Positions 27,311 to 36,818 of a stretch of 64,000 nucleotides of DNA are shown in pieces. Made by a program: the position numbers and the translations under genes. Location of the stretch: NCBI GenBank assembly GCA_046052145.1, contig JBJOMW010000007.1, positions 97,324 to 161,323 on the forward strand, given 5' to 3'. Below the pieces are notes generated by a model that did not search any database, had not been told where the DNA came from, and saw nothing but the letters and a program-made list of their open reading frames with translations. Origin of the DNA: Falsiroseomonas sp046052145. GTDB lineage: Bacteria; Pseudomonadota; Alphaproteobacteria; Acetobacterales; Acetobacteraceae. Each line of letters begins with the position of its first letter. Positions within the stretch are counted from its first letter, which is position 1.

Positions 27311-29347
27311 ATGACCGAGAACCCGCTGCTCGCGACATGGACCACGCCCTTCGGCGTGCCGCCCTTCGACCGCATCCGGGAGGAGCACTTCCCCCCGGCC
27401 TTCGACGCCGCCATGGCCGCCCAGCGCGCGGAATACGCCGCGATCGCCGCGGACCCCGCGCCGCCGTCCTTCGCCAACACGATCGAGGCGCTGGAGCGCG
27501 CGGGCGGCCTGCTGAACCGCGTCGCCGCCACCTTCTTCAACCTCGCCGGCAGCCGCGCCACCGACGCGCTGCAGGCGGTCGAGCGCGACATCGCGCCGCT
27601 TCTGGCGCGGCACAACATGCAGCTCGCGCTAGACCCCGGCATCTTCCGCCGCGTTGCCGATCTGCATGCGCGGCGCGGATCGCTCAGCCTCGACCCCGAC
27701 CAACTCCGGCTGCTGGAGCGCACGCATATGAGCCTGGTGCGCTGCGGCGCCGCGCTGAATGAGGACGCGCGGGCACAACTGACGGAGATCTCCTCGCGCC
27801 TCGCCACGCTGCACACGCGCTTCGGCCAGAATGTGCTGGCCGATGAGAACGCATGGCACATGGCATTGGCGGAGCACGACCTCGACGGCCTGCCGGATTT
27901 CGCCCGCGCCGCCGCGCGCCAGGCGGCGGCGGAACGCGGGATCGCGGGCTATGCCATCACCCTGGCCCGTTCCTCGGTCGAACCCTTCCTCACCTTCTCC
28001 ACGCGCCGCGATCTGCGCGAGACGGCCTGGCGCGCCTGGGTCGCGCGCGGGGCGCTGCACCCAGAGCGCGACAACGCAACACTGGTGCGCGAAATCCTGG
28101 CGCTGCGCGCGGAGCGTGCGCGGCTGCTGGGCGCCGCCGACCACGCGGAATATCGCCTCGCCGACACCATGGCCGGCCATCCGGACGCGGCCGAGGCGCT
28201 GCTGCGGGCTGCCTGGGAACCGGCGAAGCGCCGCGCCGCCGAAGAACGCGCCGAGCTTGCGGCGCTGGCCCGCGCCGCAGGCCATGACGGCGCCGTCGAG
28301 GCCTGGGACTGGCGCTTCTGGGCCGAGCGCGCGCAGAAGGCGAAGCACGATTTCGACGGCGCCGCGCTCAAGCCCTATCTGGAGTTGGAGGCGATGCTGC
28401 GCGCGCTGTTCGACACGGCGCGCCGCCTGTTCGGCATCACGCTCGAGGAACGCGCCGACATCCCCGTCTATCATCCCGACGTCCGCGCCTTCGAGGTGAA
28501 GGACGCGGCGGGTGGGCATGTCGGTGTCTTCCTGCTCGACAATTTCGCCCGTGCGGAGAAGCGCTCGGGCGCCTGGATGAGCAGCTACCGCGTCGCGGAT
28601 TCGCTCGATGGCCGCGTGGCGCCGATCATCGTCAACAACAACAATCTGGCGAAATCTGCGCCGACGCTGCTGTCCTGGGACGATGCGCGCACCCTGTTCC
28701 ATGAATTCGGCCACGCGCTGCACGGGCTGCTCAGCACCGCGCGCTACCCGTCGCAATCCGGCACAGCCGTGCTGGGCGATTTCGTCGAATTCCCCTCCCA
28801 GGTCATGGAGCACTGGCTCGCGGTGCCGGAGACGCTGCGCGCCCATGCCCGCCACCACGCCACCGGCGAAGCCCTGCCCGAGGCGATGCTGGCGAAGCTG
28901 CTGGCGGCCCGGAACGAGGGCCAGGGCTTCGCGACCGTGGAATACGTCGCCTCCGCCCTGATCGACCTTGCGCTGCACCGCCATCCGGCGCCGGAGGCGC
29001 TCGACCTCGCCGGCTTCGAGGACGCCTTCCTGGCGGAGATCGGCATGCCGGAGGCGATCGGCCTGCGGCACCGCCCGATCCATTTCGGCCATCTCTTCGC
29101 CGGCGGCGGCTACGCAGCGGGCTATTACTTCTACATGTGGGCCGAGGTGCTGGACGCCGATGGCTTCGCCGCCTTCGAGGAAGCCGGCGATCCCTTCCAT
29201 CCGGACCTCGCCGCCAAGCTGAAGGCGATCTTCGCAGCCGGCGGCACCGCAGACCCCATGGCGCTCTACATCGCCTTCCGCGGACGGAAGCCAGAGGTTA
29301 ACGCGCTGCTGCGTAAACGCGGCCTGCTGCCGGCCGAGGCCGCGTAA
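27311..29347 (+). CDS. dcp: M3-family oligopeptidase (peptidyl-dipeptidase Dcp type)
   Basis: Zinc metallopeptidase of 678 residues that degrades short peptides, probably in the cytoplasm because no signal peptide is visible. The active-site HEFGH is at residues 464-468 and the third zinc ligand (Glu) lies in the following helix region. Length and the N-terminal NPLLATWTTPFGVPPFDRI match Dcp/OpdA. It lies 44 nt after the FNR-type gene, so it could be transcribed with it. Choice between Dcp and oligopeptidase A is not certain. Confidence 0.9.
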   Translation: MTENPLLATWTTPFGVPPFDRIREEHFPPAFDAAMAAQRAEYAAIAADPAPPSFANTIEALERAGGLLNRVAATFFNLAGSRATDALQAVERDIAPLLARHNMQLALDPGIFRRVADLHARRGSLSLDPDQLRLLERTHMSLVRCGAALNEDARAQLTEISSRLATLHTRFGQNVLADENAWHMALAEHDLDGLPDFARAAARQAAAERGIAGYAITLARSSVEPFLTFSTRRDLRETAWRAWVARGALHPERDNATLVREILALRAERARLLGAADHAEYRLADTMAGHPDAAEALLRAAWEPAKRRAAEERAELAALARAAGHDGAVEAWDWRFWAERAQKAKHDFDGAALKPYLELEAMLRALFDTARRLFGITLEERADIPVYHPDVRAFEVKDAAGGHVGVFLLDNFARAEKRSGAWMSSYRVADSLDGRVAPIIVNNNNLAKSAPTLLSWDDARTLFHEFGHALHGLLSTARYPSQSGTAVLGDFVEFPSQVMEHWLAVPETLRAHARHHATGEALPEAMLAKLLAARNEGQGFATVEYVASALIDLALHRHPAPEALDLAGFEDAFLAEIGMPEAIGLRHRPIHFGHLFAGGGYAAGYYFYMWAEVLDADGFAAFEEAGDPFHPDLAAKLKAIFAAGGTADPMALYIAFRGRKPEVNALLRKRGLLPAEAA

Positions 29348-29407
29348 GCGAAGCATTAACCCCCTTCGGCCTTCTGTCGCACGCAGGAGATCTGCGGAGG
29401 CCGCCTG

Positions 29408-30601
29408 ATGTCGTGGAAGCCGGTGCTGCATGTGCTGGACGACGACCCGGTCATCCGCACACTGGTGTGCCGCGTTGGGGAGCGCTGTGGCTACCGCGCG
29501 GAAGGCTTCGTCGAACCCGGCGCCTTCCTGGCGGCCATTGAGGCAGACCCGCCGGACCTGATCGTGCTGGACCTCGCGATCGGCGAGGCGGACGGGATCT
29601 CCGTGCTGCAGGCGCTCTCGCGCCGGCGCTGCACGGCGCCGATGATGATCTCCTCCGGCCTCGACGAACGTCTGCTGACCAGCGCCGTCCGGATCGGCCG
29701 CAGCCTCGGCCTGGCTATGCTGGCGCCGCTGCGCAAGCCGGTCACGCCGGCAGAGCTCGCGGCCGTGCTGGCCGCCGCGGCGCAGGACAGCCTGCCGATC
29801 CGCACCGGCGATCTCGACAAGGCGATCGGCGACGGCCAGCTCGTGCCCTACTACCAGCCGAAGGTCCGCGTTGCCGATCGCCGGCCGATTGGCGCCGAGG
29901 CGCTTGCGCGCTGGGAACACCCGACCCGCGGCACGCTGCCGCCCGGCGTCTTCCTGCAACTGGCCGAGCAAGGCCCCGCCATCACGCCGCTGACCTACCT
30001 GATGGTGGAACGCGCGGCGCGCGATTGCGCCGCCTGGCGCAAGGCCGGGCATGACCTGTCGGTCTCCGTCAACATCTCGGCCCGCTGCGTCTCCGAACCC
30101 GATTTCGCCGACCGCGTCGCCGAGCTGGTCGCCTCTGCCAACGCCGACCCCGCCGCACTGACGCTCGAAATCACCGAAACCGCGGCGATGGCGGATACGG
30201 AAGTGGTGACGGCAGCACTCGCGCGGCTGCGCATCCGCGGCTTCGCGCTCTCCATGGACGATTTCGGCACCGGCTATTCCTCGCTGGCCGAGCTGCACCG
30301 GATGCCCTTCTCCGAGCTCAAGATCGACCGCGCCTTCGTCTCCGGCATGCTGCACGACCGCGAGGCGCTGGTGATCACCCGTGCGGTGATCGGCCTGGCG
30401 CGCACGCTCGGCCTGCGCACCGTGGCCGAAGGCGTCGAGAGCGAAGATGTGCTGGCGGCCCTGGCCGAGATGGGCTGCGACGTGGCGCAGGGCTTCCTGA
30501 TCGGCCACCCGATGCCGCCCGCGCAGTTCCTGGCCTGGCTGGCCGGCGCGAACACCGATGCGCCCAAGGCCGGCACAGCGCTGCGCATCGCAGCCGCCTG
30601 A
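29408..30601 (+). CDS. Response regulator with EAL cyclic-di-GMP phosphodiesterase domain
   Basis: A 397-residue protein: receiver domain at about 5-123 with phosphoacceptor D55, then an EAL domain at about 135-375. The catalytic set looks intact: E164 in EAL, Asn in SVNIS, Glu in LEITET, DDFGTGYSSL, Lys in KIDRAFV, Glu in AEGVES and QGFLIG. Hence a likely active phosphodiesterase that lowers c-di-GMP when phosphorylated. There is no GGDEF domain. It is first of a three-gene unit with the FIST protein (21 nt later) and the hybrid kinase, which is its likely phosphodonor. Confidence 0.93.
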   Translation: MSWKPVLHVLDDDPVIRTLVCRVGERCGYRAEGFVEPGAFLAAIEADPPDLIVLDLAIGEADGISVLQALSRRRCTAPMMISSGLDERLLTSAVRIGRSLGLAMLAPLRKPVTPAELAAVLAAAAQDSLPIRTGDLDKAIGDGQLVPYYQPKVRVADRRPIGAEALARWEHPTRGTLPPGVFLQLAEQGPAITPLTYLMVERAARDCAAWRKAGHDLSVSVNISARCVSEPDFADRVAELVASANADPAALTLEITETAAMADTEVVTAALARLRIRGFALSMDDFGTGYSSLAELHRMPFSELKIDRAFVSGMLHDREALVITRAVIGLARTLGLRTVAEGVESEDVLAALAEMGCDVAQGFLIGHPMPPAQFLAWLAGANTDAPKAGTALRIAAA

Positions 30602-30622
30602 GCCGAGCGGGGGAGCAAGACC

Positions 30623-31819
30623 ATGCGCATCGCCGATGCCATCGCGCAGCACCACACCACCGAGATTGCATTGACCGAGGCCGCAGGCGCGCTCGATGCG
30701 CAGCTTGGCTCTGCCGGCCCGCCGGGCCTCATCCTGGCCTATGCCGATGCGCGCCACGACGCGGCGCAGCTCGCCGCCGGTCTGGCACGGCGCTTCCCGC
30801 AGGCCGCGGTGATCGGCGGCAGCTCCTGCCTGGGCGTCATGACCTCGGCGGGCTTCGCGGCGGCGGCAGGGGATGACGCGCCGACCCTCGGCCTGCTCGG
30901 CCTTACGGATCCGGCTGGCGCCTTCGGTGCTGCCATCGTCGCGCTCGGCGCCGATCCGCGCCGCGCAGCGGCCGAGGCCACCGAAGCCGCATTGCTGCAG
31001 GCTGAGCGTTCGAATGAGACGCCCGGCCTCGTCTGGGTCTGCTCCGCGCCGGGCCATGAGGAAGAGGTGCTCGCCGGCATCGCAGAGGTGGTCGGCCCCC
31101 GCGTGCCAGTGCTGGGCGGCAGCTCGGCCGACAATGCGGTGGCAGGCGATTGGTGGCAGATCGGCGGCAGCGCGGCGCTGCAGCGCGGCGTCGCGGTGGC
31201 CGTGCTGTTCCCCTCGCTCCGCATCGGCCATGCCTTCCAGAGCGGCTATGAGCCCGCGGGGCCGGCCGGCCGCGTGACCGCCACGCGCGGCCGCACGGTG
31301 CTGGCCATCGACGGCGCGCCGGCCGCCGAGGTTTATCATCGCTGGACCGGCGGCCGGATCGGCACCGCACCAGCGACGATCCTGGCGGAATCGACCTGGG
31401 CGCCGCTGGCGCGCAGAGTCGGCGCGGTGGAAGGCGTGCCCTTCTGGCTGCTAGCCCACCCGGCGCATGTGACGGAAGACGGCGCGCTCGCGCTGTTCGC
31501 GGAGATGCCGGAAGGCACCGAAGTCGCGCTAATGGCTGGCACCGAGGCCGGGCTGATCGGACGCATCGGCCGCGTCGCGCGGGAAGCGATGGACGCCGCG
31601 GAGCTCACCCCGGCCGAGGTGCGCGGCGCGATGGCCATCTATTGCGGCGGCTGCATGCTGGCCGTGCGCCCCCGCATGGATGAGGTGGTCGCCGAACTGC
31701 GCGCCGCGCTGCCCGGCGTGCCCTTCCTCGGCGCCTTCACCTTCGGTGAGCAGGGTCAGTCCGTGGCGGGGGTGAACCTGCACGGCAATCTCATGATCTC
31801 GGTCGTTGTCTTCGGCTGA
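30623..31819 (+). CDS. FIST-domain sensory protein (NosP-like candidate)
   Basis: A 398-residue soluble protein with FIST-N (about 25-220) and FIST-C (about 230-375) domains. Typical segments are AVIGGSSCLGVM, VPVLGGSSADN and VPFLGAFTFGEQ. FIST proteins bind small ligands; the NosP group binds haem and senses nitric oxide and is encoded beside a hybrid kinase, NahK, in Pseudomonas and Legionella. Here the stop codon directly abuts the start of a hybrid kinase, and an EAL regulator precedes it. The NosP role is inferred from this context; several His residues are present but a haem ligand cannot be assigned by eye. Confidence 0.85.
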   Translation: MRIADAIAQHHTTEIALTEAAGALDAQLGSAGPPGLILAYADARHDAAQLAAGLARRFPQAAVIGGSSCLGVMTSAGFAAAAGDDAPTLGLLGLTDPAGAFGAAIVALGADPRRAAAEATEAALLQAERSNETPGLVWVCSAPGHEEEVLAGIAEVVGPRVPVLGGSSADNAVAGDWWQIGGSAALQRGVAVAVLFPSLRIGHAFQSGYEPAGPAGRVTATRGRTVLAIDGAPAAEVYHRWTGGRIGTAPATILAESTWAPLARRVGAVEGVPFWLLAHPAHVTEDGALALFAEMPEGTEVALMAGTEAGLIGRIGRVAREAMDAAELTPAEVRGAMAIYCGGCMLAVRPRMDEVVAELRAALPGVPFLGAFTFGEQGQSVAGVNLHGNLMISVVVFG

Positions 31820-34681
31820 ATGACCGGCACCGCATCCGCGCAGGGCGAGATGCGCGAGCTGCTGCTCGCGCTGAAGCGTGCGCGCAACGACGCGGATCGC
31901 CGCGCGCTCGAAACCGCGGTGATTCTGGAAGTGCTGGAGACCTTGCTGCGGCCATTGCCACCGGCGCGCATGGTGCTGCGCGTGCTGCGCGTCGTACGCC
32001 GCATCTTGCCCTTCGAAGACGCGGTGGTGCTGGAGGCGGACGGGCCAGACACGCTGCGCGTGGCCTTCGCGACCGAAGCCGGACGGTTGGGCACGCGCTG
32101 GCCAGACAGCCCCATCTTCGACCGTGCCCGCGCGGGCGAGGTGGTGAACCTCGTGGACATCGCCCGCATGCCGGACTTTGCCGGCAGGACGAACCCGATG
32201 CTCCACAAGCCGGGCGGGGCGCTGGCGATCGCGCTGCCCGTCGGCGCGAACGAAGGCAGCGCGCCGCTGGTCGTGCTGCGAGCCGCCGAACGCGGCGGCT
32301 TCTCGGCGGAGATGGCGCGAACGGTGCGGCGGCTGATGGTGGTCGCCCGCCAGGCCTTGGCGAGCCTTGAGGCGCGGCGCCTGCGCGAGCAGGCCACATC
32401 GCTGGCCGCCGAGAAGGACGCCTATGAAGTCGCCTGGCAGGAAAGCGAGCGGCGCGAGGCGATGGTGCGCGGCATCCTCGAAGCCATCCCGGTCGGCATC
32501 TACCTCAAGGACGAGAAGGGCCGCTTCGGCTATGTGAACGCGACAGCCGAGCGCATCCTTGCCCGGCCCAAGGCTGAGCTTCTCGGGCGCCTTCCCTCCG
32601 AAGTGCTGCCGGCGGATCTCGGCGCAAGCAAGGAAGCGGATGACCGCGCGCTGCTCTCCGGCCAGGTCGCCGGGCCGCTGCGGCGCGACATGACGCTCGG
32701 CACCGCGGAGGAGCCAACGCATGTGGAGATCAACAAGGCCGCCGTGATGCTCGATGGACGCAGGCGCGTGGTCGCCACCTTGCAGGACATCACGCTGCGC
32801 CGCGCCGCCGAACGCGCCATGCTCGCCGCCAAGGAGGCCGCCGAGGCCGCGAACCGCGCGCAGAGCGACTTCGTCGCCACGGTCAGCCACGAGATCCGCA
32901 CGCCGCTGAACGGCATCCTTGGCATGACGCAGGCGCTTCTCGCCCAGCCGCGCAGCGCCGCGGACCGGCGCGCCTTGGGCCTCATCCTCTCCTCCGGCGA
33001 CATGCTGCTCGGGCTGATCGACAACATCCTGAACCAGGCGAAGATCGAAGCCGGCAAGCTCGACCTGCTGCCCGCGGAGACCGACCTTGCCGGCGCCGTG
33101 CACCAGGTCGCCGCCTTCTGGACCGAGCGCGCCCATGCCAAGGGCCTCGACCTCGTGCGCATCATGGATGGGCGGATGCCCGCGCGCGTGCGGCTCGATC
33201 CGCTGCGCCTGGCGCAGGTGCTGAATAACCTGGTCGGCAATGCGGTGAAATTCACCAGCCGCGGCGGCATCGTGCTGCGGCTTGGCGTGGAAACGCGAGC
33301 GGGCAGCAACCGCCTGCTCGACCTTGCAGTGGAGGACACCGGACCCGGCATTCCGCCGCAGCAGCGCCACCGCCTGTTCCGCCGCTTCTCCCAGATCGAA
33401 GCGGTGGATGGCGGCGGACGGCCGGGCGGCACCGGGCTTGGCCTCTCCATTTGCCAGGATCTGGCGCGGCTCATGGGCGGGGAGATCGCCCATGAAGACC
33501 GGCCGGGCGGCGGCAGCATCTTCCGCCTCCGCGTTCCGCTTGAGGTCTCGGACCCCACGCCGCGCTTCGGCCTGCCGCTGGCCGGGCATCGCGTCCTGGT
33601 CGCGCACAGCGCCGATGACCGGCGCCGGCAGTTGGTGGTGGAACAGCTGGAAAGCATGGGGGCTGATCTACGCGGCGCAGCCGCCTTGCCGCCGGAGCTC
33701 GTGATCTGCACCGAGACCGCTGACTATGCGCGGCTGCGGGCGATGGCCGATCCCGCGGCGCAGGCCGCGCTCGACGCGGCGCCGAAGGTGCTGCTCGGCG
33801 CGGCCTCCGCGACCGAGCTGCCGGGGCCGTGCCGTCATGTGCCGCTGCCGCTCAGCCCGGCCGCGCTCTATGACGCGGTCGAGGCCAGCCTTGGCCTGCG
33901 GCCGCCGCATCCCCCGCTGCTCGACGACGCCGCCGGCCTGCCGGATGGCACGGCGCCCCGCCATCGCCGTGGCGCGCTGGTTCTGCTGGTCGAGGACCAT
34001 GAGGTGAACCGGGCCGTGGCGCGCGCCCTGCTGGACGGGCTCGGGCTGGAGATCATGGTGGCAGAGAATGGCCGAGAGGCCCTGGATGTCGCCGCGCGCC
34101 ACCGCCCCGACCTCGTGCTGATGGACCTGCACATGCCGGAGATGGATGGAATGGAGGCAACGCGGCAGTTGCGCGCGGCGGGCTTCGACATGCCGATCGT
34201 CGCCTGCACGGCCAATATCCTGCCGGATGCGCTGGCCGGCATCCTCCATGCGGGGGCCAGCCATGTGCTGCGCAAACCCATCGACCGCGCGGCGCTGCAG
34301 AACCTTCTGGCCGAGACGCTGCCGGCCACGGCCGAGAGTCTGCTGCACGCGACGGTCCTCAACGAGCTGATCGACGCGATCGGAGCAGAGGCCGTACGAG
34401 AGGCCGCGGCGCTGTTCCGCCAATCAGCCCTGACGCAGGCCGAGGGCGCCCGCATCGCGCTGGCAACAGGCAATCTCGCGGCGGCGATCCAGCACGCCCA
34501 TGCGCTGAAATCACCCGCGGCGATGCTGGGCGTGGACGCGCTGTCGCAGGCCATGGCGCGGATCGAGCGCGCCGCGCGCGCGGGCGACAGCACGGCGGCA
34601 AACTCAGCCGCCGAGGGGCTGGAGGCGCTGCTGGAGCAGAGCCTCGCCGGCCTCGACAGCGCGCTGGCCGCCGCGGGCTGA
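31820..34681 (+). CDS. Hybrid sensor histidine kinase (GAF-PAS-HisKA-HATPase-REC-HPT)
   Basis: A 953-residue cytoplasmic hybrid kinase without clear membrane segments. Domains: GAF (about 20-185), coiled coil, PAS (about 215-320), HisKA with phospho-His H357 in SHEIRTPLNG, HATPase (about 440-560; DTGPGIPP and GTGLGLS boxes), a degenerate receiver-like stretch lacking the acceptor Asp (about 570-690), a true receiver with D769, and a C-terminal HPT domain with H894 in HALKS. It starts immediately after the FIST stop. The complete phosphorelay could end on the REC-EAL protein encoded two genes upstream. Confidence 0.93.
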   Translation: MTGTASAQGEMRELLLALKRARNDADRRALETAVILEVLETLLRPLPPARMVLRVLRVVRRILPFEDAVVLEADGPDTLRVAFATEAGRLGTRWPDSPIFDRARAGEVVNLVDIARMPDFAGRTNPMLHKPGGALAIALPVGANEGSAPLVVLRAAERGGFSAEMARTVRRLMVVARQALASLEARRLREQATSLAAEKDAYEVAWQESERREAMVRGILEAIPVGIYLKDEKGRFGYVNATAERILARPKAELLGRLPSEVLPADLGASKEADDRALLSGQVAGPLRRDMTLGTAEEPTHVEINKAAVMLDGRRRVVATLQDITLRRAAERAMLAAKEAAEAANRAQSDFVATVSHEIRTPLNGILGMTQALLAQPRSAADRRALGLILSSGDMLLGLIDNILNQAKIEAGKLDLLPAETDLAGAVHQVAAFWTERAHAKGLDLVRIMDGRMPARVRLDPLRLAQVLNNLVGNAVKFTSRGGIVLRLGVETRAGSNRLLDLAVEDTGPGIPPQQRHRLFRRFSQIEAVDGGGRPGGTGLGLSICQDLARLMGGEIAHEDRPGGGSIFRLRVPLEVSDPTPRFGLPLAGHRVLVAHSADDRRRQLVVEQLESMGADLRGAAALPPELVICTETADYARLRAMADPAAQAALDAAPKVLLGAASATELPGPCRHVPLPLSPAALYDAVEASLGLRPPHPPLLDDAAGLPDGTAPRHRRGALVLLVEDHEVNRAVARALLDGLGLEIMVAENGREALDVAARHRPDLVLMDLHMPEMDGMEATRQLRAAGFDMPIVACTANILPDALAGILHAGASHVLRKPIDRAALQNLLAETLPATAESLLHATVLNELIDAIGAEAVREAAALFRQSALTQAEGARIALATGNLAAAIQHAHALKSPAAMLGVDALSQAMARIERAARAGDSTAANSAAEGLEALLEQSLAGLDSALAAAG

Positions 34682-34700
34682 ACGCCCGCCTGGCCGGGGA

Positions 34701-35873
34701 TCAGGCCTTCGGCAATTCCTGCTCCACCAGCGAGGCGAAGAAGCTCGCCCCGATCGGCAGCAGGTCGTCGTTGAAGTCGTATTTCGTGTTGTGCACGGGC
34801 ACCGCGCCCTTCGCGCCATCGGCCTGGCCGATACGCACGAAGCAGCCGGGTCGCTCCAGCAGCATGAAGGAGAAATCCTCGCCCCCCATGATCGGCGGCG
34901 CGTCGCGGATCACGCGCTCCACGCCCGAGACCTTTGCGGCCGCCAGCGCAGCGCGCGCGGTCTCGGCCGCGTGGTTGACGGTCGGCGGATAGCCACGCTG
35001 GTAGTTCACCTCCACCTCCGCGTCGTTCAGCGCGGCGATGCCCTGCGCGGCCTGGGTGATCAGGCGTTCCATCTCATCCTGGGTGCGGGGCAGCAGGGTG
35101 CGGACGGTGCCGCGAATCTCGGCACTGTCGGGGATCACATTGCGCGCGCTGCCGGCCGTGAACTGGCACAGGCTGATCACCGCGCTGTCGAGCGGATCCA
35201 CGCGGCGCGAGACGATCTGGTGGATGCCCACCACGATCTGCGCGCCGACCAGCACCGGGTCGATCGCGAGATGCGGCCGCGCCGCATGTCCGCCGCGGCC
35301 CCGCACGCGGATGTCGAGCCCATCGGCCGCTGCCAGCACGGGGCCCGTCACCACCGTCATCTCACCGAGCTTCGTGTTCGGGTCGTTGTGCACGGCATAG
35401 ACGGCATCCACGGGGAAGCGCTGGAACAGGCCTTCCTGCACCATGCGCTGGCCGCCGGCGCCGCCTTCCTCGGCAGGCTGGAAGATGAAGACTGCCGTGC
35501 CGTCGAACTGGCGCGTCTCCGCCAGGTATTTCGCAGCCCCCAGCAGCATGGCGGTGTGCCCGTCATGGCCGCAGGCATGCATGCGGCCTGGATTGCGCGA
35601 GGCATGCTCAAGCCCCGTCTCCTCCGGCATGGCCAGCGCGTCCATATCCGCGCGCATCCCGATAGCGCGGCCCGAGTGGCCCGCGCGCAGCACGCCAACG
35701 ACGCCCGTGCCCGCGATACCGCGATGCACCTCGATGCCCCATTCGGCCAGCAGCCGCGCCACTGTCTCGCTGGTGCGGTGTTCCTCGTAGCCGAGCTCGG
35801 GGTGGGCGTGGATGTCGCGGCGCCAGGCCTGCATCTCGGGCTGGAAGGCGGCGATGCGGTTGATGACGGGCAT
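34701..35873 (-). CDS. M20-family amidohydrolase (hippurate hydrolase-like)
   Basis: A 390-residue M20D metallohydrolase that removes acyl groups from amino acids or similar amides. Metal-binding motifs are RADMDALAM, HACGHDGHT and PAEEGGAGG, with a C-terminal histidine in VHNTKYDFND; the dimerisation domain is inserted at about 185-295. There is no signal peptide. It is convergent with the hybrid kinase (19 nt gap). Substrate not determined; IAA-amino-acid or hippurate hydrolase are close relatives. Confidence 0.88.
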   Translation of the reverse strand: MPVINRIAAFQPEMQAWRRDIHAHPELGYEEHRTSETVARLLAEWGIEVHRGIAGTGVVGVLRAGHSGRAIGMRADMDALAMPEETGLEHASRNPGRMHACGHDGHTAMLLGAAKYLAETRQFDGTAVFIFQPAEEGGAGGQRMVQEGLFQRFPVDAVYAVHNDPNTKLGEMTVVTGPVLAAADGLDIRVRGRGGHAARPHLAIDPVLVGAQIVVGIHQIVSRRVDPLDSAVISLCQFTAGSARNVIPDSAEIRGTVRTLLPRTQDEMERLITQAAQGIAALNDAEVEVNYQRGYPPTVNHAAETARAALAAAKVSGVERVIRDAPPIMGGEDFSFMLLERPGCFVRIGQADGAKGAVPVHNTKYDFNDDLLPIGASFFASLVEQELPKA

Positions 35874-35894
35874 GCGGGGCTCCTGCGCGGAGGC

Positions 35895-36638
35895 CTATCC
35901 TACCCGTTGCGCGGCGATGAGGAACTCCCGATTGCCCTCGGGGCCAAGGATAGGGCTCGGCTCGATGCCGATCACCTGCCAACCGGGCAGCTCCGACCAC
36001 CAGCTGCGGATCTCCTGGCAGACGCGGTCATGCACGCCAGGGTCGCGCACCACGCCGCCCTTGGCGATGGCGGGCCCGACCTCGAATTGCGGCTTGATGA
36101 GCGCGACCGCCCAGGCGCCCGGCGCCGCGAGCGCGAGCGGCGCGGGCAGCACGGTGCGCAGGCCGATGAAACTGGCGTCGCAGACGATGCAGCCCACCGG
36201 CCCCGGCACCTGCGTGGCATCGAGGTAGCGGGCATTGACGCGTTCCAGCACGACCACACGCGGGTCGTTGCGCAGCTTCCAGGCCAGCTGCCCATGGCCG
36301 ACATCCACGGCAAACACCTTGGCCGCGCCATGGTGCAGCAGCACATCGGTGAAACCGCCCGTGGAGGCGCCGATATCGAGGCCGATGCGATCCTGCGGCG
36401 ACAAGCCGAAATGCTGGATTGCATGATCGAGCTTGAGGCCACCGCGGCTGACCCAGGGATGATCCTGGCCGCGCAGCTCGAGCGGTTGATCGGGCTTCAC
36501 CAGATCGCCCGCCTTGGCCACGCGCTGCTCGCCGCTGAAGACGAGACCGGCGAGGATCAGCGCCTGCGCGCGGGTGCGGCTGTCCGCCAACCCGCGCTCC
36601 ACCAGGGCGATATCGGCGCGGAGTTTCGGGGTGGGCAT
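35895..36638 (-). CDS. tlyA: TlyA-family rRNA 2'-O-methyltransferase / haemolysin A homologue
   Basis: A 247-residue protein. The N-terminal S4 RNA-binding domain (about 1-65: RADIALVERGLADSRTRAQ) is followed by an FtsJ/RrmJ-like methyltransferase domain with the SAM loop LDIGASTGGFTD and KPQFEVG. TlyA in mycobacteria methylates 16S and 23S rRNA; the alphaproteobacterial form is presumed similar. The ATG at 36638 gives the standard start MPTPKLRADIAL; the longer frame runs into the upstream repeat. It lies downstream of dxs on the same strand, 180 nt away across the hairpin repeat. Confidence 0.9.
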   Translation of the reverse strand: MPTPKLRADIALVERGLADSRTRAQALILAGLVFSGEQRVAKAGDLVKPDQPLELRGQDHPWVSRGGLKLDHAIQHFGLSPQDRIGLDIGASTGGFTDVLLHHGAAKVFAVDVGHGQLAWKLRNDPRVVVLERVNARYLDATQVPGPVGCIVCDASFIGLRTVLPAPLALAAPGAWAVALIKPQFEVGPAIAKGGVVRDPGVHDRVCQEIRSWWSELPGWQVIGIEPSPILGPEGNREFLIAAQRVG

Positions 36639-36690
36639 AGGGGAGGTTACCGCCCGCTCGCTGTGATGGCCCTCCCCCGCTCTTCGATTT

Positions 36691-36791
36691 CCCTCCCCCG
36701 CCCGCGGGGGAGGGTCAGGGTGGGGGTGCGAGAATAAGCGCCCGCTGGACGCAGCACCCCCATCCATCCCTCCCCCGCAAGCGGGAGAGGG
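36691..36791. repeat. Hairpin-rich intergenic repeat between dxs and tlyA
   Basis: Three inverted repeats stand in a row. One is a perfect 10-bp hairpin (arms 36691-36700 and 36705-36714). The second is a wider inverted repeat (36719-36729 with 36754-36765). The third is a near-perfect 11-bp hairpin (36768-36778 with 36781-36791). All are built of GGGGGAGGG-type and GGTGGGGGTGC-type blocks, the style of REP-like intergenic repeats of high-G+C proteobacteria. It could attenuate transcription from dxs into tlyA. Confidence 0.7.
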
Positions 36792-36818
36792 AGCCGCTGA
36801 TGCGGGGAAGGTTCTTCT

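Noticed and set aside
27629..31339. A 1236-codon open frame on the minus strand
   Set aside because: It runs antisense through the peptidase, REC-EAL and FIST genes and has no domain or start context; long antisense frames are expected at about 70% G+C.
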